In this document: positions 1 to 8,626 of the stretch, in pieces
Position numbering within the stretch: the stretch's first letter is position 1
Layout: each line of letters starts with the position of its first letter
Origin: Cellulomonas xylanilytica
GTDB taxonomy: Bacteria > Actinomycetota > Actinomycetes > Actinomycetales > Cellulomonadaceae
NCBI RefSeq assembly: GCF_007989805.1
Contig: NZ_BJUB01000002.1
Span: forward strand, 186,001-250,000
DNA length: 64,000 nucleotides
Direction of reading: 5' to 3'
Translations under genes and position numbers: made by a program
The notes under the pieces: generated by a model
What the model was told of the DNA's origin: nothing
The model's database searches: none
The model's input: only the letters and a program-made list of their open reading frames with translations

Positions 1-1
1 G

Positions 2-688
2 GCCGGCTTCGGGCGGCTCGCCGTCTACGGCGCGATCGCCGTGCCGCTCACCCTGGGCCTCGCGCTCGTGTTCGCGCTGCTGCTCGACCTCGGGGCGACC
101 CGGGCCAAGCGGTTCTCCCGGACGGCCATCTTCATCCCGTACGCGGTCCCGGGTGTCGTCGCGACGCTCATGTGGGGCTTCATGTACCTGCCGCTGACCA
201 GTCCGTTCTCGTACGTGACGGAGCAGCTGGGCTGGGGGACGATCCCCTTCCTGGAGAACCCCGAGATCTTCGGCTCGATCGCCAACATCGCGATCTGGGG
301 CGGCGTCGGGTTCAACATGATCATCATCTACACGTCCCTGCGGGGCATCCCGTCCGAGCTGTACGACGCGGCCCGCATCGACGGTGCGAACGAGTGGCAG
401 ATCGCGTGGCGGGTGAAGGTGCCGCTGGTGACCCCGGCGCTGGTCCTCACCGGACTGTTCGCGCTCATCGGCACGCTGCAGGTCTACGGCGAGCCCACCA
501 CGCTGCGGCCCATGACGAGCGCGATCTCCCAGACCTGGGTGCCGCTCATGACGATCTACCGCGACGCCTTCGTCCGCGACGACCTGCCCCGCGCGGCCGC
601 CGGCTCGGTGTTCCTCGCCGTGTGCACCGTCGCCCTGTCCGTGATCCTCCTGCGGCTGACGCAGAAGCGCGCCTTCGGAGAGAGCTGA
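2..688 (+). CDS. Sugar ABC transporter permease, MalF-like (5' end outside window)
   Basis: This is the inner and C-terminal part of a membrane permease of a binding-protein-dependent sugar importer. The gene enters from the left edge, so its start is not visible; about 228 codons remain. The protein is strongly hydrophobic with several membrane segments and carries the cytoplasmic EAA loop ([12 protein letters not shown], roughly residues 121-133 of the visible part) that docks on the ATPase. Its TGA overlaps the ATG of the next permease. No ATPase gene is visible, consistent with the shared MsiK-type ATPase common in actinobacteria. The substrate cannot be read from this protein; the GH42 gene downstream suggests a beta-galactoside. 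Confidence 0.9.
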   Translation, partial: AGFGRLAVYGAIAVPLTLGLALVFALLLDLGATRAKRFSRTAIFIPYAVPGVVATLMWGFMYLPLTSPFSYVTEQLGWGTIPFLENPEIFGSIANIAIWGGVGFNMIIIYTSLRGIPSELYDAARIDGANEWQIAWRVKVPLVTPALVLTGLFALIGTLQVYGEPTTLRPMTSAISQTWVPLMTIYRDAFVRDDLPRAAAGSVFLAVCTVALSVILLRLTQKRAFGES

Positions 689-1557
689 TGTCCCAGCCCA
701 CCCTCGCGCACGACACCGTGCGCACCCCGTTCCTGTCCAAGGCGCTGCCGACCGCCGTCATCCTGGTCGGCGCGATCTACTGCCTCGTGCCCGTGGCGTG
801 GGTGATCGTCGCCTCCACCAAGTCGCGCTCCGAGCTCTTCACCACGTTCACGTTCGCGCCCGGCAGCGGCCTGGTGGACAACCTGAAGGACCTGTTCGCG
901 TACGGCGGCGGCCAGTACGGCAGCTGGGCGCTGAACAGCCTGCTGTACGCCGGCGTGGGGTCGGTCCTGTCGGTCATCGTCTCGGCGATGGCGGGCTACG
1001 GCCTGGCCAAGTACCAGTTCCGTGGCCGGAACCTGGTGTTCTACGCGATCCTGGCGGGCGTCCTGATCCCCGGCATCACGCTGGCGATCCCGCAGTACCT
1101 GCTGATGTCCAAGCTCGGCTTCGCCGGGTCGTACGCGTCGGTGCTGCTGCCGATGATCGTCTCGCCGTTCGGCATCTACCTCTGCCGCGTGTTCGCGACC
1201 GCGGCCGTGCCGGTGGAGACCATCGAGGCCGCCCGTCTCGACGGCGCCGGCGAGGCCCGGATCTTCACGAACATCGGGATCCCGATGATGCTGCCGGGCA
1301 TGGTGACCGTCTTCATGCTGCAGTTCGTCGGCATCTGGAACAACTTCCTGCTGCCGTTCATCATGCTGTCCGACCAGAACAAGTACCCGATCACCGTCGG
1401 GCTCTACACGCTGCTGTCCAAGGGCTCCGGGGAGCCGGCGCTGTACAGCATCGCGATCATCGGCGCCGCCGTGTCGATCATCCCGCTCGTCGCGCTGCTG
1501 CTCTTCCTGCAGCGGTTCTGGAGGCTGGACCTCATCAGCGGCGGGCTCAAGGGATGA
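688..1557 (+). CDS. Sugar ABC transporter permease, MalG-like
   Basis: Second membrane subunit of the sugar importer, 289 residues, the usual size for the MalG/UgpE group. An N-terminal membrane segment follows a short polar leader (MSQPTLAHD), and the EAA loop reads EAARLDGAGEARIF in the C-terminal half. The ATG at 688 overlaps the upstream stop, and the stop at 1557 overlaps the ATG of the aldo/keto reductase at 1554, so four genes appear to form one translationally coupled operon. It should pair with the upstream permease to form the channel. Confidence 0.93.
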   Translation: MSQPTLAHDTVRTPFLSKALPTAVILVGAIYCLVPVAWVIVASTKSRSELFTTFTFAPGSGLVDNLKDLFAYGGGQYGSWALNSLLYAGVGSVLSVIVSAMAGYGLAKYQFRGRNLVFYAILAGVLIPGITLAIPQYLLMSKLGFAGSYASVLLPMIVSPFGIYLCRVFATAAVPVETIEAARLDGAGEARIFTNIGIPMMLPGMVTVFMLQFVGIWNNFLLPFIMLSDQNKYPITVGLYTLLSKGSGEPALYSIAIIGAAVSIIPLVALLLFLQRFWRLDLISGGLKG

Positions 1558-2531
1558 GCGCCTCACCCGACCCGGCCGGGCGCAGGAGGATCGCCCCCGG
1601 TGTGGAGGTCAGCGTGCTCACGGTGGGTGCCTCGGCGCTGGGCAGCCCGCGCGTCGACGACCCCACGGCGCAGGCCACGATCACCGCGGCCCTGACCGGT
1701 CCGCTCGCCGCGCTCGACACCGGCAACAACTACGGCCGCTCCGAGGAGCGCATCGGCGCCGTGCTGCGCGCCCTCGGAGGCGTCCCGGCGGGGCACGTGG
1801 TGGTGACCAAGGTCGACCCGGCTCCCGGCGACGACGACTTCTCCGGCGACCGCGTCCGCCGCTCCGTCGACGAGAGCCTCGCCCGGCTGGGGGTCGACCA
1901 CCTGCCGCTGGTCCACCTGCACGACCCGGAGCGCATCTCCTTCGCCGCCGCGACCGCTCCCGGCGGCCCGCTGGAGGCGCTGCTCGCGCTCCGGGACGAG
2001 GGCGTGGTCGGGCTCGTCGGCGTCGCCGGCGGACCCGCCGCGATGATGGAGCGCTTCGTGCGCCTCGGGGTGTTCGACGCCGCCGTGACGCACAACCGGC
2101 TCACCCTGCTGGACCGGTCCGCCGACGCGTTGCTCGACGCGGCCGTCGAGCACGGCGTGGCGGTCTTCAACGCCGCGCCGTACGGCGGCGGCATCCTCGC
2201 CCGCGAGCCGCAGGAGGGCGTCGCCCTCACGTACGCGTACCGCCCGGCGACGCCCGAGCACGTCGCGGCGCGGACCGCGATCGGCCAGGCCTGCGCCCGG
2301 CACGGCGTCCCCGTGGCCGCGGCGGCACTCCAGCTGTCCACGCGTGACCCCCGCATCGTCTCGACGATCGTCGGTGCGACCCGCCCGCAGCAGATCGACG
2401 ACGCGCTCGCCTGGGCGCGGCACCCCGTCCCCGCCGACCTGTGGGACGAGCTCGCGACGCTGGTCCCCGACCAGCGTGTGGCTCGGACCCGACGGTCGAT
2501 GACGCTCTCGCACCACCAGGAGATCCGATGA
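1554..2531 (+). CDS. Aldo/keto reductase, aldose dehydrogenase-like
   Basis: A 325-residue NAD(P)-dependent oxidoreductase with the AKR (beta/alpha)8 fold. The catalytic Asp and Tyr lie in LDTGNNYGRSEE, the Lys in VVVTKVDP and the His in LVHLHDPE. The sequence style resembles the D-threo-aldose (L-fucose/D-arabinose) 1-dehydrogenase subgroup, but the exact sugar is inference. It lies between sugar permeases and a beta-galactosidase with ATGA overlaps on both sides, so it probably oxidises a monosaccharide released from the imported glycoside. Confidence 0.85.
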   Translation: MSASPDPAGRRRIAPGVEVSVLTVGASALGSPRVDDPTAQATITAALTGPLAALDTGNNYGRSEERIGAVLRALGGVPAGHVVVTKVDPAPGDDDFSGDRVRRSVDESLARLGVDHLPLVHLHDPERISFAAATAPGGPLEALLALRDEGVVGLVGVAGGPAAMMERFVRLGVFDAAVTHNRLTLLDRSADALLDAAVEHGVAVFNAAPYGGGILAREPQEGVALTYAYRPATPEHVAARTAIGQACARHGVPVAAAALQLSTRDPRIVSTIVGATRPQQIDDALAWARHPVPADLWDELATLVPDQRVARTRRSMTLSHHQEIR

Positions 2532-4561
2532 CCCGCACGCCCTTCGCCCCCGACCGGTTCTGGTTCGGCGGCGACTACAACCCCGAGCAGTGGCCGCGCG
2601 AGGTCTGGGCGCAGGACGTCGAGCTCATGCAGCGCGCCGGCGTGAACACCGCGACCATCGGCGTCTTCTCCTGGGCCCTCCTCGAGCCCGAGGAGGGCCG
2701 GTACGACCTGGGCTGGCTCGACGACGTCGTCGAGCTGCTCCACGCCGGCGGCATCGGCGTCGTCCTCGCCACGCCGACCGCCTCCCCGCCACCGTGGTTC
2801 ACCGCCGCGCACCCGGACGCCCTCCCGGTCCTCGCGGACGGCACCCGGCTGTGGCACGGCAGCCGCGACACCTACTGCGTGTGCGCCCCGGCCTACCGCG
2901 AGGCGTCCCGGTCGATCGCGCGCGTCCTGGCCGAGCGCTACGGCGACCACCCGGCGCTGCGGGCGTGGCACGTGCACAACGAGTACGGCACGTACTGCTG
3001 GTGCGACCACGTCGCGGCCGCCTTCCGGGTCTGGCTGGAGGACAGGTACGGGACGCTCGACGCCCTCAACGCGGCGTGGTGGACCACGTTCTGGAGCCAG
3101 CACTACGAGTCCTGGGAGCAGGTCGTCCCGCCGCGGGCGACGCAGTACCTGCACAACCCGACGCAGTCCGTGGACTTCCGGCGCTTCTTCTCCGACGAGA
3201 TGCTCGACGCGTACCGCGAGCAGCGCGCCGAGATCCGCGCAGCCGGCTCGTCCGCGCCGATCACGACGAACTTCATGCTGCCCACCTGGAACCACCTCGA
3301 GCAGTGGAGCTGGTCCGCGGAGCTCGACGTGCCGTCCGTCGACCACTACCTCGACACGACAGGCCCGGACGGGGAGGCGCACGTCGCCTACGGCTCGGAC
3401 CTCACCCGGTCGTGGGCGGACGGCGGGCCGTGGCTGCTGATGGAGCAGTCGATGAGCTCGATCTCGACCGGCGGACGGATCACCTTCAAGGACCCGGCGC
3501 GGGCGGTCCGCAACTCGCTCGGCTACGTCGCGCGCGGCGCGCAGTCGTCGCTCTTCTTCCAGTGGCGGGCGTCGGCCGGGGGCTCCGAGGCGTGGCACGG
3601 CGCGATGGTTCCGCACGCCGGCGCCGACTCCGCGACGTTCCGCGCGGTGTGCGAGCTCGGCTCGGTCCTCGACTCGATCGCCGAGGTGACCCGCCCGCCG
3701 GCCGACGGTCGGCTGACGAGCAGCGAGATCGCCGTCTGGTGGCACGCCGAGGGCTGGTGGGCGCTGGAGAACCGCAGCCTCCCGTCGGACCACCTCACCT
3801 ACCCCGACGCCGTGCGGTCCGTGCACCGTGCGGCCTGGCACGCGGGCCTGGAGGTCGACTTCACCCGTCCCGGCGCCGACCTGTCGGACTACCGCGTGCT
3901 GCTCGTCCCGAGCATGTTCGCCCTCGACGACGCAGCCGTCCGTTCCCTCGAGGAGTTCGTCGCGGGTGGCGGGCACGTCGTCGTCTGGCCGTTCAGCGGC
4001 ATCGCCGACGAGAACCTGCACGTCGTCACGGGCGGCTACCCGGGACGGCTGCGCGACCTGGTCGGGCTGCGGGTGGAGCACCTGGCGCCGCTCGCGGCCG
4101 ACGAGAGCGTGGTCCTGGACGACGGCTCGACCGGCACGGTGTGGTCCGAGCTGGTGCAGCCCGACGACGCCACCGTGCTCCGTCGGTACCGCGGTGGCGA
4201 CCTGGACGGCTCCCCTGCGGTGACCCGAGCCGCGCGCGGCACGGGGACGGTCACCTACGTCTCGACGCACCTCGACCTGACGGCGACCCGTGCCCTGCTG
4301 GAGGACGTCGCGGCTGCGGCGGGCGTCGCCCCGGTGGTGGCCGACCGCCCCGCCTCCGTCGAGGTGGTCCGGCGCCGTGGCGCCGAGCACGACTACCTGT
4401 TCGTCCTCAACCACGGCGAGCGCGCGGCGTGCGTCACCGGTCCGGGCGTCGACCTGGTGGCCGGCGGCCGGACCGACGACGGCGTGACCGTGGCGGCCGG
4501 TGGGTACCTGGTCCTGCGCGAGGACGAGGACGCCACGTGGGACGTCACGACGACGGGCTGA
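2528..4561 (+). CDS. GH42 beta-galactosidase
   Basis: A 677-residue glycoside hydrolase family 42 enzyme, normal length for the family. The N-terminus FWFGGDYNPEQWP is diagnostic. The acid/base Glu is at about residue 152 in HVHNEYGT and the nucleophile Glu at about residue 306 in LLMEQSMS. A trimerisation domain (residues about 390-600) and a small beta domain follow. No signal peptide, so it acts in the cytoplasm on imported beta-galactosides. The start overlaps the reductase stop. Its own TGA lies in the left arm of a perfect hairpin that also holds the stop of the converging carotenoid gene. Confidence 0.95.
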   Translation: MTRTPFAPDRFWFGGDYNPEQWPREVWAQDVELMQRAGVNTATIGVFSWALLEPEEGRYDLGWLDDVVELLHAGGIGVVLATPTASPPPWFTAAHPDALPVLADGTRLWHGSRDTYCVCAPAYREASRSIARVLAERYGDHPALRAWHVHNEYGTYCWCDHVAAAFRVWLEDRYGTLDALNAAWWTTFWSQHYESWEQVVPPRATQYLHNPTQSVDFRRFFSDEMLDAYREQRAEIRAAGSSAPITTNFMLPTWNHLEQWSWSAELDVPSVDHYLDTTGPDGEAHVAYGSDLTRSWADGGPWLLMEQSMSSISTGGRITFKDPARAVRNSLGYVARGAQSSLFFQWRASAGGSEAWHGAMVPHAGADSATFRAVCELGSVLDSIAEVTRPPADGRLTSSEIAVWWHAEGWWALENRSLPSDHLTYPDAVRSVHRAAWHAGLEVDFTRPGADLSDYRVLLVPSMFALDDAAVRSLEEFVAGGGHVVVWPFSGIADENLHVVTGGYPGRLRDLVGLRVEHLAPLAADESVVLDDGSTGTVWSELVQPDDATVLRRYRGGDLDGSPAVTRAARGTGTVTYVSTHLDLTATRALLEDVAAAAGVAPVVADRPASVEVVRRRGAEHDYLFVLNHGERAACVTGPGVDLVAGGRTDDGVTVAAGGYLVLREDEDATWDVTTTG

Positions 4562-4576
4562 CCGCGGTCAGCCCGT
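4553..4576. terminator. Bidirectional terminator containing both stop codons
   Basis: A 24-bp perfect palindrome with 10-bp arms (ACGGGCTGAC / GTCAGCCCGT) and a 4-nt loop. The TGA of the GH42 gene is in the left arm and the TGA of the converging prenyltransferase gene is in the right arm. There is no T tract, as is common for high-GC actinobacterial terminators. Confidence 0.75.
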
Positions 4577-5440
4577 CCGGGCGATCACGATCAGCAGCAT
4601 CGTCACCAGGAAGCCGGTCACCAGGTTCAGCCAGAGGAACCGTCGCCAGCCGGTGTTCGCGCGCTCGCAGTCCTCGTCGCGCACGGACCAGAACTGCGCG
4701 GTGCTGATCGCGTACGGGATCGGCAGCACCGCCGTGAGCGTCCCCGGCCACGGCACCACGAGCAGCACGGCCGCCGCCAGGACGTAGAGGACGGTGGCGG
4801 CGACCACCGTGGGGTGCGCCCCGAGCGCGGTCGCCACGGACGCGATCCCGCCCTCGCGGTCCGCCCGGACGTCCTGCACGGCGCCGAACGCGTGCGACGC
4901 CATCCCCCACAGCACGAACGCGACGAGCACCGGCCAGGTCGTCGACGCGCCGAGGTCCGCATCCACGAGGACGAGCGCGTAGAGCAGCGGGCCGACGAAG
5001 TGCATCGCGGACGTCAGCGAGTCCAGGACCGGGCGCTCCTTGAAGCGCAGCACGGGCGCCGAGTACGCGACCACGAGGAACAGGACCAGCGCAAGGGTCG
5101 CGTTGGCCGCGGCGTCGCCGACGAGCAGCAGGTAGACCACGAACGGCACCGTCGTGACCAGGCACGCCCACAGGATCCGGCGGTGCACCTCACGCGCCCG
5201 GGCGGGCTCCACGAGGCCGCCCTCGATCCCGCCCTTGCGAGGGTTGCGCAGGTCGGAGGCGTAGTCGAAGACGTCGTTGATGCCGTACATCAGCAGGTTG
5301 TACGGGCCGAGGAAGAACAGCGTGCCGACGACGAACGTGAGGTCGACCCGCCCGCCGGTGGCCAGCAGGTAGCCGGCCGCGTACGGGTACGCCGTGTTGA
5401 TCCAGGAGAACGGCCGGGACGCGGCGAGGACCTCTCTCAC
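4568..5440 (-). CDS. crtEb: UbiA-family prenyltransferase, lycopene elongase CrtEb-like
   Basis: A 290-residue polytopic membrane prenyltransferase. Both Asp-rich sites of the UbiA family are present: NDVFDYASD near residue 75 and DVRADREGG near residue 185. In C50-carotenoid producers the enzyme adds dimethylallyl units to the ends of lycopene. The start is a GTG at 5440 (VREVLAASRPFSW), chosen because it overlaps the crtYf stop (GTGA) and because upstream in-frame sequence is shadow of the crtYf frame. It is the last gene of the crt operon. Substrate and product are inferred from context. Confidence 0.9.
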   Translation of the reverse strand: MREVLAASRPFSWINTAYPYAAGYLLATGGRVDLTFVVGTLFFLGPYNLLMYGINDVFDYASDLRNPRKGGIEGGLVEPARAREVHRRILWACLVTTVPFVVYLLLVGDAAANATLALVLFLVVAYSAPVLRFKERPVLDSLTSAMHFVGPLLYALVLVDADLGASTTWPVLVAFVLWGMASHAFGAVQDVRADREGGIASVATALGAHPTVVAATVLYVLAAAVLLVVPWPGTLTAVLPIPYAISTAQFWSVRDEDCERANTGWRRFLWLNLVTGFLVTMLLIVIARTG

Positions 5441-5742
5441 GCGGCGTCCTTCCGGGCCTTCCGGCGCCCCAGGACCGTCCACAGCACCGGCATCCCCACC
5501 GCGGCGGCGATCGCGTAGGCGAAGTCCTCGAGCGGGGCGCCCCAGACGTAGACGCCCAGGATCTTGTCCGGGTCGAAGACGTACAGGTCCGCCGCGATCA
5601 TCAGGGTGTCGAACACCGCCGTGAGGGCGCAGAGGATCAGCACCGTCAGCAGGATCGGCACCGGACGCAGCCGCCGCAGGACCGGCCACGAGACCGCCCC
5701 CAGCACCGCCAGGACGATCACGTTGAGCACGATGTTGGTCAT
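5437..5742 (-). CDS. crtYf: C50 carotenoid cyclase subunit, CrtYf-like
   Basis: A 101-residue membrane protein of the lycopene-cyclase-domain family with three hydrophobic segments. The conserved acidic motif appears as GAPLEDFAYAI near residue 68. In Corynebacterium CrtYe and CrtYf act together as a heterodimeric cyclase on the elongated C50 carotenoid. The ATG at 5742 overlaps the crtYe stop (ATGA). Ring type (epsilon, beta or gamma) cannot be decided from the sequence, so CrtYg/CrtYh-type activity is equally possible. Confidence 0.87.
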   Translation of the reverse strand: MTNIVLNVIVLAVLGAVSWPVLRRLRPVPILLTVLILCALTAVFDTLMIAADLYVFDPDKILGVYVWGAPLEDFAYAIAAAVGMPVLWTVLGRRKARKDAA

Positions 5743-6056
5743 GCGGGCTCCCCGCGCCACCGGTCCAGCGCGCGCCAGGACAGCAGGGCCGTGTAGCAGA
5801 GCAGCGCCAGGAAGAACGCCTCCTCGACGGGCAGCTCCGGGGCCAGCAGGAGCCCGGTCATGTGCGGGGAGTCGCCGCGAGCGAAGATGCCGAGCACCAG
5901 CCCCAGCCCGTCCCACAGCAGGAACGCGACGACGCCGATCCCCACGGTCAGCGCGGCGCGGCGCGGCGCGGACCAGAACGCCAGCCGGAACCGGCGGTCC
6001 AGCACGGCGAGGCCGCCCAGCGACAGCAGCAGGGCGCCGAGGTACAGAAAGCTCAT
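5739..6056 (-). CDS. crtYe: C50 carotenoid cyclase subunit, CrtYe-like
   Basis: A 105-residue partner of the downstream cyclase subunit. Three membrane segments and the conserved acidic motif LPVEEAFFLALL near residue 80 mark the lycopene cyclase domain. The ATG at 6056 overlaps the phytoene desaturase stop and its own stop overlaps the next start, so stoichiometric coupling with CrtYf is likely. The PVEE motif is fully conserved here, whereas the partner carries PLED. Confidence 0.87.
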   Translation of the reverse strand: MSFLYLGALLLSLGGLAVLDRRFRLAFWSAPRRAALTVGIGVVAFLLWDGLGLVLGIFARGDSPHMTGLLLAPELPVEEAFFLALLCYTALLSWRALDRWRGEPA

Positions 6057-7699
6057 CCGACCGACTCGCTCCAGACCCCGCGAGGCCGCGCGGCCGCGAG
6101 GTAGCCCGGGCGCAGCGGGGCGGGGAGGGGTCGCGACGACGTCTCCCCGAGCATCCGCTTGACCACGAGCTCGGCACTGATCAGGCACATCGGCAGTCCC
6201 ACACCCGGGATCGTGCCACCTCCGACGTGCAGGACGTTCGGGACGCGCGACGACGCGTCGCCCGGCCGGAACATCGCGCTCTGCCGCAGGGTGTGCTCCA
6301 TGCCCAGCGCGGTGCCGCGCCACGCGGAGAAGTCGCGGGCGAAGTCGGCGGGCGCGACCACGCGGCGGGTCACCACGCGGTCGCGGAGCCCGGGGATGCC
6401 CGCCCAGTCCGCGATCTGGTCGAGGTACCGGTCGGCGTGCCGCTCGACGGCGTCACGGTCCCCCGCGCCCAGCGACGCGTCGGCGGGGAACGGGACCAGG
6501 ACGAAGAGGTTCTCGTGCCCGGGCGGCGCCGCTGTCGGGTCGCTGGCGGAGGTCCGCGAGACGTACATCGACGCGGTCTCGGGGATCCGCAGCCCGTCCG
6601 GGGGCGTCGACCGGCCGGTCCCCAGGATGTCCTCGAAGTTGCCCGGCCAGTCGCGCGTGAAGAACAGCGAGTGGTGCGCCAGCTCGGGCAGCTCCCCGCG
6701 CACGCCGGCCAGGACCAGCAGCGCCGAGATCCCCGGCCCCCGGTCCTCCCACCACGGCTCGGGCAGCTCCCGGTGCGAGCCGAGCAGCGCGGTCTCGGTG
6801 TGGTGCCGGTCCGCCGCGGACACCACGACGTCGGCCGGCACGAACGTCCCGTCGGTCAGCCGGACGCCACGGGCCTTTCCTGACCTGCGCGGATGCCGGA
6901 GCGAGGGGCCGGCGTCGTCGATCTCGACGGCGGCCACGTCGGCACCCGTGCGGACCTCGACGCCCTCCTTGCGCGCGATGCGCTCGAGCGCCTCGATGAT
7001 CGTGTACATCCCACCGCGAGGGAAACGTACGCCGTCGACGAGGTCGAGGTGGCTCATCAGCGAGTACAGCGCCGGCACCCGGTACGGCGAGGACCCCAGG
7101 AACACGGCGTGGTACCCGAGCACCTGCCGGAGCACCGGGTCCGTCACCGTCGCGGCGACCTTGTCCGCGAGCGTCCCGGTCAGCAGGCCCGCAAGCGTCC
7201 CCGACTGCCGGGCGACGTCGAGCGACAGCAGCCGGTCCGGCCGCGCGAACGTCGTGTAGAGGAACGAGTCGAGCGCGGTCCGGTACGCCCGCGTCGAGTC
7301 CTCCGTGTACCGGCGGATCGCGTCCCCGGCCCCGGGCTCACGCTGCTCGAAGGTCGCCCAGTTGGTCTCGGCGTCACCGACGACGTCGAACGGCTCCGAC
7401 GGCCCGTCGCCCACCGGCTCCGGGAACAGCCGGTACGCGGGGTCCAGCCGCTCCAGCTCGACGTGGTCCTCGATCCGCTCGCCCAGCAGGGCGAACGCGT
7501 GCTCGAACACCTCGGGCATAAAGTACCAGGAGGGCCCGGTGTCGAACCGGAACCCGTCGACCGACAGCGTCCCGGCCCGCCCGCCCAGCTGGTCGTGGCG
7601 TTCCAGCAGGGTCACCAGGGCACCACCTCGGGCCAGCAGGGCGGCGGTGGTGAGCCCGGCGATGCCGCCCCCGACGACGACGACGCGTCCGGGTGTCAT
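6053..7699 (-). CDS. crtI: Phytoene desaturase CrtI
   Basis: A 548-residue FAD-dependent desaturase that converts phytoene to lycopene. The dinucleotide-binding motif VVVVGGGIAGLTTAALL starts at about residue 6. The C-terminal CrtI signature lies in LHVGGGTIPGVGLPM near residue 500. Length is normal. The ATG at 7699 overlaps the crtB stop and the stop overlaps the crtYe start. Expected at the cytoplasmic membrane. Confidence 0.95.
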   Translation of the reverse strand: MTPGRVVVVGGGIAGLTTAALLARGGALVTLLERHDQLGGRAGTLSVDGFRFDTGPSWYFMPEVFEHAFALLGERIEDHVELERLDPAYRLFPEPVGDGPSEPFDVVGDAETNWATFEQREPGAGDAIRRYTEDSTRAYRTALDSFLYTTFARPDRLLSLDVARQSGTLAGLLTGTLADKVAATVTDPVLRQVLGYHAVFLGSSPYRVPALYSLMSHLDLVDGVRFPRGGMYTIIEALERIARKEGVEVRTGADVAAVEIDDAGPSLRHPRRSGKARGVRLTDGTFVPADVVVSAADRHHTETALLGSHRELPEPWWEDRGPGISALLVLAGVRGELPELAHHSLFFTRDWPGNFEDILGTGRSTPPDGLRIPETASMYVSRTSASDPTAAPPGHENLFVLVPFPADASLGAGDRDAVERHADRYLDQIADWAGIPGLRDRVVTRRVVAPADFARDFSAWRGTALGMEHTLRQSAMFRPGDASSRVPNVLHVGGGTIPGVGLPMCLISAELVVKRMLGETSSRPLPAPLRPGYLAAARPRGVWSESVG

Positions 7700-8610
7700 G
7701 CGTCGAGGCGTCCTGGGTCGTCAGCCCTGCCCGCCCGGGCCTCGGCCAGCACCGACTCGCCCACCACCAGCAGCTTGACCGGCGCGGGCAGCCGCACCCG
7801 CCCGACCAGCAGGTCCTGGGGCGCGCGCGTCGCGATCTCGTCCAGCAGCCGCTGGTAGAGGGCGAGCGTGGCGCCGACCGCGTAGCGCGCGCGCCGCGGC
7901 AGGCTCGGCACCGCCGCCCGAGCCGCCTCCACGTCGTCGGTGATCTCCCGCAGGATCGCAGCCAGCTGCGCGTCGTCCAGGTGGCCCGGGACGGTGCCCG
8001 GGAAGTACGTCCGGCCCAGCTCCTCGGTGTCCGCACCCAGGTCGCGCAGGAAGTTGATCTTCTGGAACGCCGCACCGAGCGCCCGTGCACCGCGCACCTG
8101 CACCTGGTCGGGCTCCCGCACCGGCTCCCCGGGCCGGCGGTCCTCGTTGAGGAAGGCGCGGACGCACATCAGGCCCACCACCTCGGCCGAGCCGTAGACG
8201 TAGGCCTCGTAGCTGGCCCGGTCGTGCTCGCGCACCGTCAGGTCCGCACGCATCGACGCGAAGAACGGCCCGGTCTCCGCGGCGCTGATGCCGACGCGTC
8301 GCGCCGTCCGCGCGAACGCGTGCACCACCAGGTTCGTCGAGTACCCCGTCCGCAGCGCGCGGGCGGTCTGCTCCTCGAGCTCGTCCAGCTCCGCACCCGC
8401 GTCGTCGCCGCGGTAGGTGTCGACGACCTCGTCGGCCAGCCGCACCAGCGCGTAGATCGCGCGGATGTCCTCCTGGCCGCGCCGCCCGAGCAGCCGCGTG
8501 CCCAGGCCGAACGACGTGGAGTAGGCCGCCAGGACGCCGGCGCTCGTGCGCGCTGCCGTGCTGTCGTACAACCGGAGCGCCCGGTCGCGGGCTGACCGCA
8601 GTTCCGTCAT
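7696..8610 (-). CDS. crtB: Phytoene synthase CrtB
   Basis: A 304-residue head-to-head prenyl synthase that condenses two geranylgeranyl diphosphates into phytoene. The first Asp-rich site reads LADEVVDTY and the second NFLRDLGADTEELGRTYFP. The start ATG at 8610 is chosen because GGGGGAG lies just upstream on the minus strand and because the crtE stop ends 16 bp earlier; an in-frame start at 8667 would run into crtE. The stop overlaps crtI. Confidence 0.95.
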   Translation of the reverse strand: MTELRSARDRALRLYDSTAARTSAGVLAAYSTSFGLGTRLLGRRGQEDIRAIYALVRLADEVVDTYRGDDAGAELDELEEQTARALRTGYSTNLVVHAFARTARRVGISAAETGPFFASMRADLTVREHDRASYEAYVYGSAEVVGLMCVRAFLNEDRRPGEPVREPDQVQVRGARALGAAFQKINFLRDLGADTEELGRTYFPGTVPGHLDDAQLAAILREITDDVEAARAAVPSLPRRARYAVGATLALYQRLLDEIATRAPQDLLVGRVRLPAPVKLLVVGESVLAEARAGRADDPGRLDA

Positions 8611-8626
8611 CGACTCCCCCAGCACG

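Noticed and set aside
1730..4414. Very long minus-strand open frame (894 codons) opposite the reductase and GH42 genes
   Set aside because: It is antisense shadow in GC-rich DNA: low-complexity Arg/Gly/Val-rich translation, no family motifs, while the plus strand encodes two intact enzymes with catalytic residues.
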